A stretch of DNA of 64,000 nt, from positions 130,042 to 194,041 of the forward strand of contig PTEX01000167.1 in assembly GCA_003342815.1 (NCBI GenBank), written 5' to 3'. The translations under genes and the position numbers were made by a program. A model generated the notes under the pieces. The model saw only the letters and a program-made list of their open reading frames with translations. It did not search any database and was not told the origin of the DNA. The stretch comes from Eudromia elegans. Its lineage: Eukaryota > Chordata > Aves > Tinamiformes > Tinamidae. Positions 11,655 through 26,441 of the stretch are shown piece after piece (position 1 is the stretch's first letter; every line of letters begins with the position of its first letter).

Positions 11655-14600
11655 CTAGAAAAAGGAAAGAAAAGAATGAAAATAACGTACATTAAAATTC
11701 GTTAGCATAAATGCAGCTGCATGCTTTCTCTATTTTACTTTAGGTTAAAAAAGCCTTAGCTTATAGAAGGTTAAGGAAAGGGGAAATTTTTAATATTTCT
11801 CTAATTATACGGGGAAAAGCAGAGTGCCAGCTGCCTGAGAACACTTTTTTTATGTACGTGTTTTATGCCGAACACACTTTGCCATGGGAAGAAACCAGTA
11901 GGGGTAAGAAATGTGTGTGTGTAGGTAGACAGCAAGGGAGCTAAATGGGCTGCTCCTAAAGAATCACTTCATGAAGACCAAAGATCCTGTGAGGAAATAT
12001 TAGCATCTCAGTGCTGGAAACCTGAACAAGCAGTTGCCATGCAGTGCAGCTGTAACTCAATCCTGATCTACACTACAGATACTAACATCTCAAAACAATC
12101 CATGTAAGCTCAAATAGAGCCCTAAGCTACAAACCTGACTCCACGCTACAGAGCCAGGCAGTTTAGTACTGCCCATTAGTTACCAGCTCATGAGCTGCTC
12201 ACAATCCAGCTGCTCACTACAGCTTAGTTTGACATCTTAAGGTAAAAATTACATTGGGAACAGCTGCAGGGAAAGGGAAGATATGTTTCAGCAGCCATTG
12301 AAACCCTACCAGCTCTATTAACCAGAGTCTTAAGTTGCTATAAACTGAGATAGTACTTACTCAGTATTACATGTTTTTGATAATACAGAAATCTTAGCAA
12401 TGACAACCACCACCACTTTTCACTTTTACTAGGTTTACGCTTATCATGAGAGCCACAAAAGCATTTTGAATCAGAGACTGTTCTGGAAGAAAGACTAGAG
12501 TAAGTCAAGATATTTTTTAAGTAACTAAAAGTTGTACTTACATGGTTTTTTGTCAAAGCCAAGTACTGCAGATTGGTCAGAAAACCGACTTCTTCAGGGA
12601 TGGAAGTTAGCTTATTATAGCTAAGATCCAAATAGTGCAACTTTTTACAAAGAAATAGTTGCAATGGCACATTTTTAATATTATTATAATTTAGATACAG
12701 TTGTTCAAGGTTTGATAGCGCACCAATCTGCACTGGGATATATGAAATGCTGTTGTGCCACAGTTTCAAACAAGAAAGGTTCTTAAGATGTTGAAAACTA
12801 ATGATCTCTTCCACTGTTCGGAGATTATTCTCCTTCAAGTCAATTTCATGCAAATTGTTTAGGGTAAAAATCGAGTGGGGAATGCGCTCTAGATCACAGC
12901 AGATTAATTCCAAGGTTCTCAAGTTCACCAACTTCTTCAAGTTATTTAGCACTATCAGTTTATTTCCCTCATTGTTGATAGACAAGTGCTGTAAAGAAGG
13001 CAGAAGGTCTGTAACTACCTGAGGTATACGGGAAAGGTTGTTTTTTAAGTAAATTGATCTCAGATTTTTTAGCCCCTGAAAGCTTTCATTGTGTATGGAG
13101 TTGTGATGATCTAGCATGAAATACCCTGTTAAGCACAATTCCTTCAAGTTTTTGAGATGAAATATCCAAGGTGGAATCCTGCCCATCTCACTAGATTTTA
13201 GTCGCAATGTTTTCAGATTTTCTTCCAAAAAGCTCATTGCTGGATAATCCACAGTTAGTGATGAATGATAAACATTGAGTTCTTTGAGATTGACTAGCTG
13301 GGACACAGCTGAAGGAAGCTTGGCTTCAGGAATAAGTTCCAAGGTTAGGACTTCTACTTCTGCCAGTTCAAAGACACTGTCCGGAAGACCATTTAACATG
13401 AAAAGATGAAGTTCAGTCTTGTCCTGTGAATTTCTTATTATTTTGTTTTTCAGTTTTTCCACTGACCACTGGTTGTTAAGACTTATCTGCTTCAGTTTGT
13501 TCTCACTCAAATCAGACAGGAATATTGAGAATCGTTGTGAGTAAAGAGGATCATACTGATCGGCCAAATGGAGGATAAATGCAAAGTCATTCCTTACATC
13601 GGGTATATCACTGTAATTACTTTTCTCTCTCAATTTCTCAAAAGAATATTGCTTAAGTGAACTTCTTAACATCCACCATAAACTGTAAGTACAAGTTAAG
13701 CCATAGAAGATCACTAAAACAACATAAAATGAAGCCAAAACTTTAAAAATTTCTGCTAGTGAATAGACACACTGGTACCTTTTATAGCCTGTAAAGGCTT
13801 GAACATCAACTACACAATCAATTTCAAGTGTAATGAAGGATAAATAATAGGGTACATAAATTATTATTATTACAAATACAATAACTTTGACTATAATCTG
13901 TTTCATATAAACTGTATATATGACATCCTTCTCCTCAACATGTACTCTGAATTTCTTCACTTTTTCAAATATAGCTTTAGCTTGTTCCCCTTCTTTTTTG
14001 TCAAGAACACTTGAGGAATTTTCTCGTCCAGTTGTTTCCAAGCCAGGCTGTGTATAGGGCAGGGACTGTCTGCTTGCACCTATATCGACTGAGTTCCCAG
14101 GTGAAGAAATTGCCACTTTTGATTTAGCGATGGGCAGGCTCCTCACTGACTGCTCAGCAACTGTTTCCGAGAGGGCACGTGTTGTCCACGGAGAATCAAA
14201 ACACTTTTGCAAAATGCCTACAAAGTGCTCAAGCCTGGAACTTGTACTAGGATAGTAGAGCCAGAAATTACTGCAAGCTGCAAAAATAAAGGTATGCAGA
14301 AGCACCAGGTATGGAAAAAATTTGGCAAACCAGTGAAGCTGTCTCTCATAACAGACTGCATCAATGTAAGAATACTGCTGCCGATGAAGATCATTCTGAA
14401 TTTTAAGTGGGATGATTATTTGTGCTGTGGAGCTAGAGGACATGTTAAGGTTAGTTTTAACTAAATCCCAAGGCACAGCGCAGTGGTTGTCAAACTCGAG
14501 CTTGCAAGGAAGACAACACAACACTCTGGTTTGAGTGAGCTGGAGAGCCCCAGCGAGCACAGCCACTAGCAGCATTATCATGGTGAGGTAATACCAGAAG

Positions 14601-14677
14601 ACGTCCCACCATGGTTTCAGGATGTGGTAGGATGACTGAGCGTCTGCTAAGTATTTGAGTTCTGTTAGCGTGATCAT
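11382..14677 (-). CDS. LRRC8B: LRRC8B, volume-regulated anion channel subunit (complete CDS, two coding exons)
   Basis: The gene encodes an LRRC8 family subunit, which joins LRRC8A in heteromeric plasma-membrane channels that release chloride and organic osmolytes on cell swelling. Coding parts are 14677-12542 (712 codons) and 11654-11382 (90 codons plus TAA), giving 802 residues against 803 in human LRRC8B. Four membrane segments lie at about residues 25-47, 118-141, 259-281 and 309-337. The cytoplasmic linker contains the family stretch 'SVLDKKEGEQAKAIFEKVK', and leucine-rich repeats fill residues 400-800. The start 'MITLTELK', the phrase 'YPSTSSRLEHFV' and the end 'ERLQACSDKC' match LRRC8B rather than C, D or E (from memory of the family). 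The intron has donor CAT|gtaagt and acceptor ctag|ATTGAA and falls within the last repeats. All parts look intact. Confidence 0.96.
11655..12541 (-). other. LRRC8B: LRRC8B intron between the coding exons
   Basis: This 887-bp intron has donor gtaagt (12541-12536) and acceptor tctag. Translation stays open for 67 codons past the donor, so unspliced transcript would encode a 779-residue variant with a different tail. No other feature is seen inside. Confidence 0.9.
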
Positions 14678-14686
14678 GACTTTCGC
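12542..14686 (-). CDS. LRRC8B: LRRC8B main coding exon (with 9 nt of 5' UTR)
   Basis: It encodes residues 1-712: all four membrane segments, the intracellular linker and most leucine-rich repeats. The acceptor 'ttttctcacag' ends at 14687 and is followed by GCGAAAGTC and then the ATG at 14677-14675. This ATG is chosen because the peptide from it starts exactly as in vertebrate LRRC8B. The acceptor just before it shows that the rest of the 5' untranslated region comes from upstream exons. Confidence 0.95.
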
Positions 14687-17600
14687 CTGTGAGAAAACAG
14701 CAGCTGGTATGAGGGAAAACAGAAGAAATACTTAGTGACATAAATTGCCTTTAACAATATTCTAGTAAACACCTGCAGCTTATCATTGTTTCCCCAATTT
14801 AAAACATGTGTAAGTGGCCTAGCAACCAAAGCACAGCAGAAGGATTCTAGACATCCTGACACCTAACCTTAGCTATTACTTCTTTTGTATTTTACTTTAA
14901 GGGAAATTACTTAGAATGCAAGGATTTAAACAAAGAGTGAAACTAGCATTCGGAGAAATATATTTTGACCAAATATTTGAGTACTGTTACGGTAAAAGTA
15001 ACAAGCAGGCTAAAGTTAAAGCACTTATCAGAGATACTAATAAGAGTTCTTCACCTCTCCCCTTTATCTTAACTAGTACTAAGTATTATTATAGTAACAA
15101 TAAGTATTATAATGTAGGATAAAGTCATATTTCTTTTGAAAGTACCTAGAATCATAGCAATGTATTAACACAATCACCCCCATAAATTAGAATTTTTTTT
15201 ATGGATAAAATCGTTCTACCCAATCTGCCATGAATAAATAGTGCACATAAACTCTAAAACAGGAGATTTTCATTATGTTACATGCAATTCCCCATTTTGC
15301 CCTGCCAAGAAAATTACACACACTGATGGAATGAAAGTGTTCCTTTGTAACCATTCCTATATGAACAACAATGTATTTGCATTATATTTGTGTATACACA
15401 CACAAAATGTATTACCCATTTAGAAACAAAGCACTTGAACTTTTAACTGTTACAGCAAATATTGAAAAATGAAGCAAGAGGGCTATGATGTAGTAGCTTA
15501 GCTTTAGTGTTTGCCGCTAATTCTTGAATACTTAGCTGACTGAACAATATTTACTGTAATTGAGAAAGTGTGATAAGTATTTACAAGAATAAACATAAGC
15601 GTTATACCTAAGGGATTTGTACTTACTTCACTAATTAAAGAGAATAAAATACACAGCACACTTCAGTCAGGAGGTCTACACCTTTTAAAATTCCTTGGAC
15701 AAGCCATCTTTGCATTTATCTTCATTCTGATTGGGAAAACATTTAGTAAACTTCAACAGATGAAGCCATTACAAATAAAGAGCAGACACTTCAGCTTTTA
15801 TCAGAATTGTCTTTTTGCAAACATTAGGACCTTCTAAGATGGGCACTGCAGCTACAGCTGCTACAGCTACATAAAGTGGACTGGAACATCTTTAGACATG
15901 ATCATCTAGAACAGAAAGCCAAGAGTCTGTATGATTTTGCTCTACTTCAACTGAAAAGTTTATGAGCCTTATTAGTAATGTGAAAACAATACAAGCAACA
16001 TGCACTGGAGTTCAAGCACAATTTTGGTATATCAACACATAACAGAGAAGTATGAGTTTTCTAAAAACAGACACCCATATTTTACCTTCTGAGCAAGCAA
16101 AGAGAGGTTTGCCCAGTGTCGGTGGCAATAACACTGACACTACTAGCATAGAGAAAAATTACTATAAAGTTAGGCTAAACAGTATGGATACCAAACAATG
16201 GTTCTGTTTTTATCAATATACTCTTACTGGAAATTTCAGATGCAAACTGAAAACTGACAAGCTACTACAAAAAGAAAAACCAGGAGTGACACATCTGAAT
16301 GGCAAGAAGGGCCCCAAATGAGTTAATTACCCTTACTTTGATAACCTCATTTTGAATAGCACTTGCAGACTTACCAGGCCCACTCAACATCAAACAACCG
16401 GGGGAGGCCACGTTGTGACAATACACTCCTGGAGAGAAATAAAGCATTAGATCATGAAGCATTTGCATTCCAGTAGCTATTCCAATAATGCTAGAGTAAT
16501 AGTTCATTATTCCTTGCACAATAGAGTGTTTTAAAGACAACATTTGACAATAAGACAGCAAGCGAGACAGAAGGAAAAAAGAGCGGAGACAGCTGGTTCC
16601 AAAGCTCTGTTTCAACAGAGAAAGGCTTGGCACATCCAGCTACACTAATTTAGGATGGCACTCCTCCCAAATACTTAATTGGTCATCAGCTGAAAGTTAC
16701 TTTTCCTAAAGCAGACATAAAGTAGTGGCCCTTGTCATTGTCCCTTTCTGCATTAAAAGCCACCCAAGCGCAAGTGCTTCGGGTTTAATGAGTTAATAAC
16801 TCATTAAATAGTTTCATCCTGCAGCTGAAATACTTTTGCAGATTCAGTTGAAGTGGTTAAAGTTACTATAAGGTTACAGCACAAATGTAAATGCATTCAA
16901 AATTAATTATTTTTGTGTAACTCTCTGGGGTTTGAGTTTAAATTCATAGGTCTAAGAAGAAGAAAAGACACTGAAAATATCTGTACTAAGATACCCCTTC
17001 CACACTGAGTATCACCTGGATACTCTCCCAGCTCATGTCAAAAGTGCTTGATTTGAATGTAAATGGGAGGATAAAAAGTAAATTTCTCAATTCTAACCTA
17101 GAATTAAAGCCAATGAACTAAAATAAAGATTAGGGATCCCTATTAACCAAGCAGCTAAGAACACACATTCAAGGGATGAAAATGCGCAACGACGGAAGCA
17201 GAAGGTATAAATAGGATGGGTTCCACAAAGAAAGCATTTAAAAGTCAAGATGATCACTGAATTGGTTGTGAGCTTAAAACAGTATGAAAAGTTTAATTAG
17301 CATGATGAGAGAAACGAATGATGAAACTTTTCTTCCTGACAAATACACTGGCCTCAGTAGTGACTTGGGCAGATCCCACTATCAAGGCACTGCTTTTAGA
17401 AATGTATATTAAAGAAAGACTAATGTAAATTGAATAACACATGTANCAATCAACATGTGTACTTTTATTCATTATATTTTATCTTAGCAGGCCACGGCAG
17501 AAGTGTAGTTCACTGACTCATCTCCTCTGAATATATATTTTTTCTTTTCTCTGAAAAGAATCCACAAGATTCTTAAATATAAAACCTGCTTTAACATTCA

Positions 17601-19929
17601 AGATCCATTTTAGATGCTATAGCTGCTTTGTTTTTTATTTGCCATCTCCTTAAGACTACAGACCAGAGAGCTACATCTGATTTATAAAAATATTCCTACC
17701 CAAAAAGGGTGTGTGTGCACACACATGTGCATTTTGGGCACAATGGCTCCACAAAATTGGAATTATGCTAACTACCTCTGGCAGTGCCTGGCCCTCACTT
17801 TGTTTGTATGGAGTTCTCCCTGGATTCAGAGGACTATTGACTATATGGAGTCTCTGGTCTTAAAAAGAGTCATCTTACAAAACAGACACGTCTGAATTCA
17901 AATAGAAGGCAGACCCTTCAACAGATTTATCATGCAAGAAACACCAAAACTGGAGACCAAAGTGGTGTTATACTAACATCATTTTTATATTGCTTTCCTT
18001 ACTATAGAAATGAAAGATTTTTTTAAGCATTTGAAACAGGTTCACAAAAATTCAAATCTATCCTATAAGATTAATAAAATAAAAACCATCACAAGATATT
18101 ACCTACATATATCATGACAGACTTGCAGCTAAAAAGCTTTTGGCAGAAATCCATAATTCTGCAAAAAGCATTTCCAATCAAGCAACATGCAATTCTGAGT
18201 TGTACAAAAAGTTGTACCAACTGGCCATACACTTTCCTGTGCATTCTGTGCATACACACCCCTCCCACAAGCTGAGCAGCCATTTCCTGTTTTATTTGCT
18301 ATTATATTTCCGTGGTATCATGGGGTAAAGGATCAAGAGTGGACTGTAATGTAGAGAAACAAGTTTCAATGAAAAGTTGAGCACTGCTATCAGTTCCTAC
18401 GAAACACAAATTGCCATGTTTCTTACTTCTTCCTAAATTCCTTTCAATACTTCTTGCTTATTCCCAAAGTTTCTTCAACAGAAACCAGCTTCAGGAACTA
18501 CTAGAGAAATATAGGAAGGTAACAGTACAGAAGCACCACTTAGTCCTACAAAAGGAATACACACATAGTTTTAGTATGTTCTGATTTCTATCTCAGTCAG
18601 TAAAATGCTACAGAAAACTATGAAAGCTATGAGAAAACTGAGATTAAACAAATTTTAATAAAAATATTGCATGTATATACACACATGTATACACACATAA
18701 CCCAGCACAGCTTTCCCAAACAATACCATAATGCTGAAAAAATGTTTTTTTATATAGATTTAATTCTCACAAGACCCATGCAATTTGTAAAGTCTGTTTA
18801 TATAAAATGCTTCCTTTATTACCTTACTACTTTGAACTTGATAGCTCTTAGTCTCTAACACAAACCCCAGAAAACTCATCTTTCTGTAGTTTAATAACAC
18901 TTCGTAGTAAAGAGTATTGTTGCAATATTAAATGTTTAAGTATTTAAACTCATCTTGCTGATGCCCACTATTAAAAGACTTAACAAATATGAGAAGAACA
19001 TACTATAAAGTCATTAATTATTAAAAACAATATGTCTCGGACCTTTTTTTTTCCTTAAAATTTAAGTTCTTCAATTCAAATCCTACCTGCATAACCAAAT
19101 AGAATAATGCTGTGGTGCAAGGGGCTTGCTAAATTTCATCTCTAGCAGCTTTCAACCCCATATCAAAGACAGAAAAGCTTTTCAAAATGGCCTAATTCAA
19201 TTGGCAATTTCTCTTCAGAGACAAGTCACAGAACTTGATCTCCAGGCTAAGTAATTACTTCAGTAGAGTTACCCCTGACTAGAACAGTCCCTCAGCCTAG
19301 ACATATAAAGTAATAAAGATTATAATTTTCTAGGTATTTTTTAATTACTTCAAGCCTTAGAATGCTTGTTCTGGTCAACAGAAACAAAGCCCAAATACAA
19401 ATTTAAGAATATAATTTTTTAAAAAGTAAAAGCATCACAAAATAAAAGATGTTATTTACTGCTGCACTGTTTGGTCTCAAATTTGACTAACGATTACCTA
19501 ATTTTAGGTACATTGAGTTGGGGATGAGTGAAGCAGATTTTTTTTCTTTTTTTTTTAAAGCTGGTATTTTGGACACACTATGTTAATGTTAATTAAAAAT
19601 TAATTTTCACACCTAAGGTGTACCTTGACATGTATTCCAGTGACCCTCTTATGTGTTTTTCCCCCAGGGAACCACAGTGACGAAGTTTTCAGTCAGTCTC
19701 CTTAGGGAATAATAATATACCTAAGTAATTTTTTCCAAGTTCACTGTTTTACCAATGAAATATCACAAGTGATAGCTTGTGATAGCTGAACTAAAGCTGT
19801 TGGTAGCTGAAGTATGCTACCAACTTAACTTCCAGCTAGTTTATCTATATCACTTTTCTTCCAAACCTTTGAGGCAAAATTAAGCAAGCTAATTCTGAAA
19901 TTAATTTTGCCTAATGAGCTGTTTTGAGA

Positions 19930-19949
19930 CTCTCTCTCTCTCTCTCTCT
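19930..19949. repeat. (TC)10 microsatellite
   Basis: Ten uninterrupted TC dinucleotides within the LRRC8B 5' intron. Confidence 0.9.
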
Positions 19950-22900
19950 GTACCCACTTAGTCTTGGACACATACCACAAATCCTCACTTGCAAATAGAG
20001 CCTTACAAGCATCTGCAAAGAAGAAAACAAACAGGTAACAAGAAACCTTACTCTCTACTTATCATCTGAAATGCACCTTTCTTGACTAAGCCACCCTCTC
20101 ATTTTTCAAATGTCCTTAAACAAGAAGAATAGATACTGCAAATGTCCTGGGGCAGGAAACTGCTACATATACCCTTAGCAAGGCACTCACAGCAAACATC
20201 TCCTTTTATCGGCGTGATAGAATACTTAATTCAAGCACTACATCTGCTATATGGTCTTTCATAAGAGCCACATGTGACCACATGCAGGTTCAGTTTAAGG
20301 ATCTATAGCAGAGATATATTTTTATACCAGCCCTCCCCCAAAGGCAGATCAGCATTCAGACAAGATTAGGGAAAGCTTCTTTCTAGTTTGCTCTGAAGAA
20401 GGTCACAAGTGATAACTACACACGTGTAATTGATTATCCTTTTGTATTCAAAAAAAACCCTGAAGATGTTCCCAATCTTTGCAATAACCAGTATACTCCT
20501 CAAGCACATGCTTTCAAGACTGTTAATGACATAAAGTTTCCCCAAGATTTTTTAACTATACATGTAACTTTTAACTTATTCTTTCCAAACTACTGATTAT
20601 AATAAATACGAGAATAAGCACCTGTTCATAACACAATACTTTGTACTGCTTATGCAAAGAATCCAAATGGAAAATTTACATGTTCTAGTTCATTCTAATA
20701 TTTAACTAATAAATAGACTATTGTGTTTAGTATATCAGAGAAGATTTGTGCTCACTTGGTAAAACCAGATTTTTTTAAATTGCTTCTTTCATTTCACATA
20801 TTCCCCTTTAATAGAGGATTATTAATAAACATATAATAAGAAAGTAATAACACACACTGTTATGATCTACAAAGCCAGAGACCTGGAAGCTCTGCTATCA
20901 GAAATCTTCCCAGCATTTCCTAAAGCAGCACCTCAAACCCATTATTGAGTTTCCTATACCATGAGTAGAGTTTAAAAACAAATTCCAAACATACTCCATC
21001 CTGCCACCTAGATAACTTAGATCTCAGGCTATGCGGCACCACCCCACCTTGTCACATCTCATCTATTATCAACACAGAGGCTAGTATTTAAAGTGAAACA
21101 NGGCCTTCTATTAGGCTGCTTCTCTTTTTTTTTTGGCTCAACAGCATTTTCAGGTAAACCAAAATTCCAGTAGCAATATAAAAAAGAGCAGATTATTATA
21201 AAAGAAATGCAGAACTCCATTTCTACTATTGGGAGATGAGCTAAAGCAATACCAGGCCTTTAAGAGCACAGAATTGTATTTTTAAGTTTTGTCATTAGAA
21301 CCAAGACATCTCATGATAAAGTAAACAAAATAATGCAACCAAGCATTAAGTTGGCTATAAAAAAGGGACACACCTACAGAAGCAGGATCAGCTCGGGAGC
21401 TGCAAATGGAGACCAATCTAAAAACAAATTTAAATCCAAACATGCTCAAAGAATGCATCAAGGATCTCCTTGTAGACAAGTCCATCTTCTTTTTGAAATA
21501 TTAGCGATTTTATAAAAAATGGGAATGAGAGAGCGTTGAGAGCATTGAGATAAGAGTTTAATCAGCAGGCCAGATACACCATATATTTTTNCCTTTAATA
21601 AGGAGCCACATGTCTCCTACTTGCCACATCAATGTGCAACAAAGAACCTAATAAGTTAAATTTATTTGGCCATTTTCTTAGAGCTGGCAAAAACAGTTTC
21701 AGTTCTACATGTGTTGCCTTCTGGTCAGGCTGTGAACCAAGTTACAAAGATTATTAGACCAAGTTCAAAGAAAAGATGTAAACAACATGACAATGCAGAA
21801 AGAAATAAAAGAAGCCTTGCACTTCCTGCTAAGTTTTCAACCGTGAAGAGCACAGTGAGGTTTTCTGCAAGTCTGCTGTATTGGTGCATCACTAGTTGAC
21901 AGGACAGTCCTGTGCCAGCATCACCTTTAGATGCACATACACCATCCCCTTCTTGTACATTCTGCTTGGGCAAAGCAGACAGGTCCCCTTGGCTGTGCTC
22001 AGGAGGTCCTCTAGAACATGAGTATCAAACTACCCTTGCAAGGACAAGTGCCAGTCTACACACTAAGCCAGCCCCATCACCTGCACAACTATCATCCCCC
22101 ACATGAAGTAACTAACCAGGATGGATAGATATGCTGGAGGATGTTTTAAGAGACTCAAGCATATAATCGTATGCCTACCGTAAGTGCTACCCTGCAAGAT
22201 ATGGTCCCAACAGAGTTCCAAACACAACAAGCATGTTATGGCAATGTTTGATCTACAGGAACAACTGTTTTTTGTCACAGCTTTCTGAATCACTCTCATG
22301 CAACTGACTTCAAGAAAGTGAGACAGATCATGCTCCCAAACACACTTCATCCTCCTTTCCACAAAAAGAGTGCAATATTCTCTGCACCTATAAATATTCA
22401 GGTGTACATTTATAGTACATTTCAGTATGAATGTTTCCATCCTCATTTTCTAGTTTATCGTATGGACAAATCATATGGATTATCTCAAGTAGTAATGTTC
22501 CAGTAAGTAAGAAAAACTTGTCACATGATTTTGCAGAACAAGCTGATACCTGTCCATCTGTTTCCCAAGGGCAAGTTATGAAAACTAATTAAAAACCAAT
22601 TGAACAGACAAACAGAAAAATTCTTGCTTTGGTTTCCTAAGCAAAAGCCTGTTTTACATTTCTAAGTCGCCTAAGGAGAAAAGTGTGTGCAGAAAGGCAT
22701 CCTCTTTGAGCTAAGACTAACAGCCAGCCAGACAGGCTAAGTGTCTAGAGGCAACAGAGGTTTAGAGAAGGCACAAATCGATGTCAAAGCAAACACACAG
22801 ACAGAAAGGACTTCCAGAAGTCAGAAACTTCCAACTTGCCTAATGTGGGAAAGCTTGCCTTTTAGCATGGACACTCTGCCTCCATCAGTGCTCAAAGGCA

Positions 22901-24762
22901 AGGACCAAAAGGAAATGGGAGCAACACTTAACACAGACAAAAGATTGCAAAGTAATGTACTCAACTCAGCAACACGTAAAATCAAACATGTTATCACAAG
23001 TCCAGAAACCACACAGAATAGGAAGCATCATCTATATTAAAAAAGGAGAAAAGCCCAGCTACAATCTACTAATTTTTCCCTTTAAAAATGGCTCTAAATT
23101 CCATCAATGAATTAAACATACAGAAGTAGAAGTTAGGAGAAAGGAGAACTAACTAGATGTGTTTTATTGATGAAGTAACTGGTTTTCTAGACAAAGTAAG
23201 TACAAAGGATTTGATCTAGATACAAAGCCAAACTCCCACACTCAGGAGTGATTTCCCACTAAACCAATCAAAGCAAAGCTGTTAATTTTACAGAAATCAG
23301 CAGGGAGACAGGTCACAGACTCTGATGACTAGGAAACAATTAGATCATGGAAAAAAAGGAATTTGTACCTACATATACTGAACAATAGGAACAGCACAAG
23401 ATTCAAGAACATGCAAATAATTTTTTTTTTCTTTTTACATCATGACTCTTTTCCTGGGAACAACCAAAATGGGAGAGGGAAGGTAATTTACCTGTACTAT
23501 TCTTTTGTAAGAATATGAACCACTAGCCCTAAGAACAGAGGCTGTCCTGTATGAATAGGAAAGAACCTAATTCTATCAGTCCTGTACAAAACCAAATAAC
23601 ATTATCCTCCCAACTTAGGGAAGCCACGACCAACAAAAATTTTAAACTGCAAGACTAACTGCTGAGAGGAACAGTGACCCTTAGGAAGACAGACTAAAAG
23701 GAAGCAGCGTTTCTAACATAGGAAAGGGATGACTGAAAATATCCTGGATGGTGGGGGAGGAAGTAGAACAGCATGGGAAAAATAGCTGCCTCCTTGGACA
23801 CGGACACAGAGCCTGCCTATGCTCAGCTAGTGCTTCTTCAAAGCAGCGTGGGAGGAGACCTCTCTGCAGAGACAACTGCAGACATGCTGTGCACTCAAGC
23901 TTGCCAGGCCAAATGTGTTGTGCAAGATATCAGGAAAGTGGCGCAGGTTATACTCTCAAAAGAAACTTTTTTTTTTTNNAAAAAAAAAGGGTTTTCTTAC
24001 TTTCTTACTGCTTTCCTCACCCTAGCTGTGTTTTAAAACAACTACTGCAGTGCTGAAGACAGAAACTGCAACCAGGACTGCACACCGGTCTCACCTCCAA
24101 GTCCTAAAGAGATCTCTGAACAAATCTGAACAGCAAATCCAAAGCTCTCCTTAGCTCTTCACCCATTTTTGCCCTCAGAGGGAAGAATAGAGCAAAAGTA
24201 AACTCAGCAGGTGCAGGCTGGGACTGATGACCTATGGTATGATTTGCTTTTTATGGCTTTCCCATCGCACACAATAGGAGGCTGCACATCCTTCATTCCA
24301 GGACTAACCTTTCAGAGGTACAGAGAAACCTTTCAATTTCATGAAGATTTTAAGATTTTCAAATTCATTTTTTTTTTCTGCTTTTTTATTCATATAACCA
24401 CATTCTCAGGTCTTTCTCATACTGAGAGATATGAGCAGGACAAGAAAACAAAGGTACCAGCAGTATCCCTCTCTTCTAAAGGATGCCTCAACAGCATCTA
24501 TTTAGTTCTGCATATCAAGAAAAGTACTACTATAGGAATTTACTTTCCAGAAGTCAGATGCTCACTATATTCATTAATTGAACTGCCATACTTAAGACAT
24601 CAAAAAACAGAGCAGAAGAAAATAACACTATTGAATACTGACTGCTTAATGTTACAAGACTTCTCTAGCAGCAAACTCTTTTATAATAGTTTTTAATCTT
24701 TGTTCTTCAAGGGCAGTAAAAGTATAGAGATCAGCAGCATAAAACACTCAATACTTAAACAT

Positions 24763-24788
24763 ACACACACACACACACACACACACAC
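24763..24788. repeat. (AC)13 microsatellite
   Basis: Thirteen uninterrupted AC dinucleotides in the LRRC8B 5' intron. The run is long enough to be polymorphic. Confidence 0.95.
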
Positions 24789-26415
24789 GTATTTCCTAGG
24801 GAAAATGCAGGCAGCTGCTCAAAAATGCTTTCTCTTTTCCACAGACTTGATTCCTTCAAAATCTTTAAGTGCCCCAGAGACACTAGGAATATCCAAGACA
24901 TGCTCTGTGAGGTGACAGAGTTCCAGCAGGAAATAACAACATACATACAGAAATGCTATACAAAGAAGCAGGAATCAAAGCATGTCCACATATCTAAATT
25001 ATCTCTGAACTAATTTCTGAAGTATCAGCAGCCTTACTGCTGTCACAGCAGAATTCTTCATGGACTGCAAAGACCACTCAATCTTGAGTGCATCTGGGTC
25101 AGTTTTGCAGGGAGATACTACATGGAGATACTACACAGCCATAACTCAACTCTAATATACATTTTATGGCAATATAATACCAGAGCAACATCAAGTACTT
25201 GACATTTCTAGATGAAAGGAGGATTACAACAAACTAAAATCAAGATGGAAGCAGCCAACATTTTTCCAACCTTCTCATAAGAAGTTCTGCTAGATTGCCT
25301 CCTAAATGCTCCAAGGGGAAAATGTTTCAGATCAGGGTACCAATATCTGATGTTCTGGATTTTCAGAATCTCCAATCTAAGTTTCTTAGCTCAAATAATT
25401 GATTTCTAATACAATAACCATGAGCAACTCAGTTAACAGGGTCATTTGCCCCTGATTTGCTGAACAGTTTTTGGCAGGCAATTTCATTTCTTTCTACCTC
25501 AATTTCCCCAGTTGGAAAATCATAGTAATGTTTCTCATCTTCATAAAGTATTTAAAGTATCCTATAAAATTACTAGAGAATAAAAAGAGGCTCTTATGGT
25601 TTATACAGTGGGTACTGTTCCATTCTGCTGGAAGCACACATGCTATTAATCCTACTGGAGGTCTCTCTCTTTCAGACACTTAAATCTTTGCCTAAACTCA
25701 AACAAGCTCATAAATATTTTATACTCCTTTTCCTATCTAGAATAAACTCGATGTCTTTAAAATATGAGTGTTTAGCTAGTATTAAGTTAAAATTTTCAAT
25801 ATCTGTTCTAAAAAGGAAGCTGATTTTCAGTATTAGACTGCCAAAACCAAAGAGGATATCTATCAGGATAACATCAAAACAAAACACAAAACGTGAACCA
25901 AGATCAGAAGTCAAATAAATACCAAATGAATTTTCTGTATATAAAGAGATGATTACTAGGACACTCTAGCATAGTTACAAGACTTATGAATGGTCAAAAG
26001 AAAAGTGTTTAGGTTTTAATTTTTCCTGATTCTGCATAAGTTTCATGAAGTCTTTTCCACAGACCACACACAGAATTTAACTGCAGCTAGGAAAATATAA
26101 TTATCAGGGTAGCCATACAGAAACACATCTGATTTCACTCCATTAGTTCAGACATTGGAAAGCTAAACAGCTTTTCAGCCATGGCTAGCATTTCTTCTTA
26201 GAGCAAAAAGCATTTTGTCTCATTTAATAGGAAAGACAGGCATGCTTGAAAGCCAAAATAAAACATTTGATTTTACATGTTCATGCTAAAGAGATAAGAA
26301 AGTGATGCGAATAAGTATAAACTCCAGTGCTCATCTGTTTCAAATTCAGCTATACATATATGCCAACTCTCCTGAAAGTCATCTTATTTTTAACAATTTA
26401 CCCCACCAAAGTATT

Positions 26416-26441
26416 AAAAAAAAAAAAAAAAAAAAAAAAAA
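26416..26441. repeat. Poly(A)26 tract
   Basis: Twenty-six consecutive adenines, followed by 'gcgcgagtg'. I see no retroposed gene body to the left, so it is recorded only as a homopolymer tract. Confidence 0.9.

Noticed and set aside
16265-16633. Minus-strand 122-codon frame next to a gtaagt donor, considered as an LRRC8B 5' exon
   Set aside because: The donor near 16370 is plausible, but no convincing acceptor or conserved peptide defines an exon.
26416-26441. Poly(A)26 considered as the tail of a processed pseudogene
   Set aside because: No gene-like sequence to the left and no target-site duplication could be seen.
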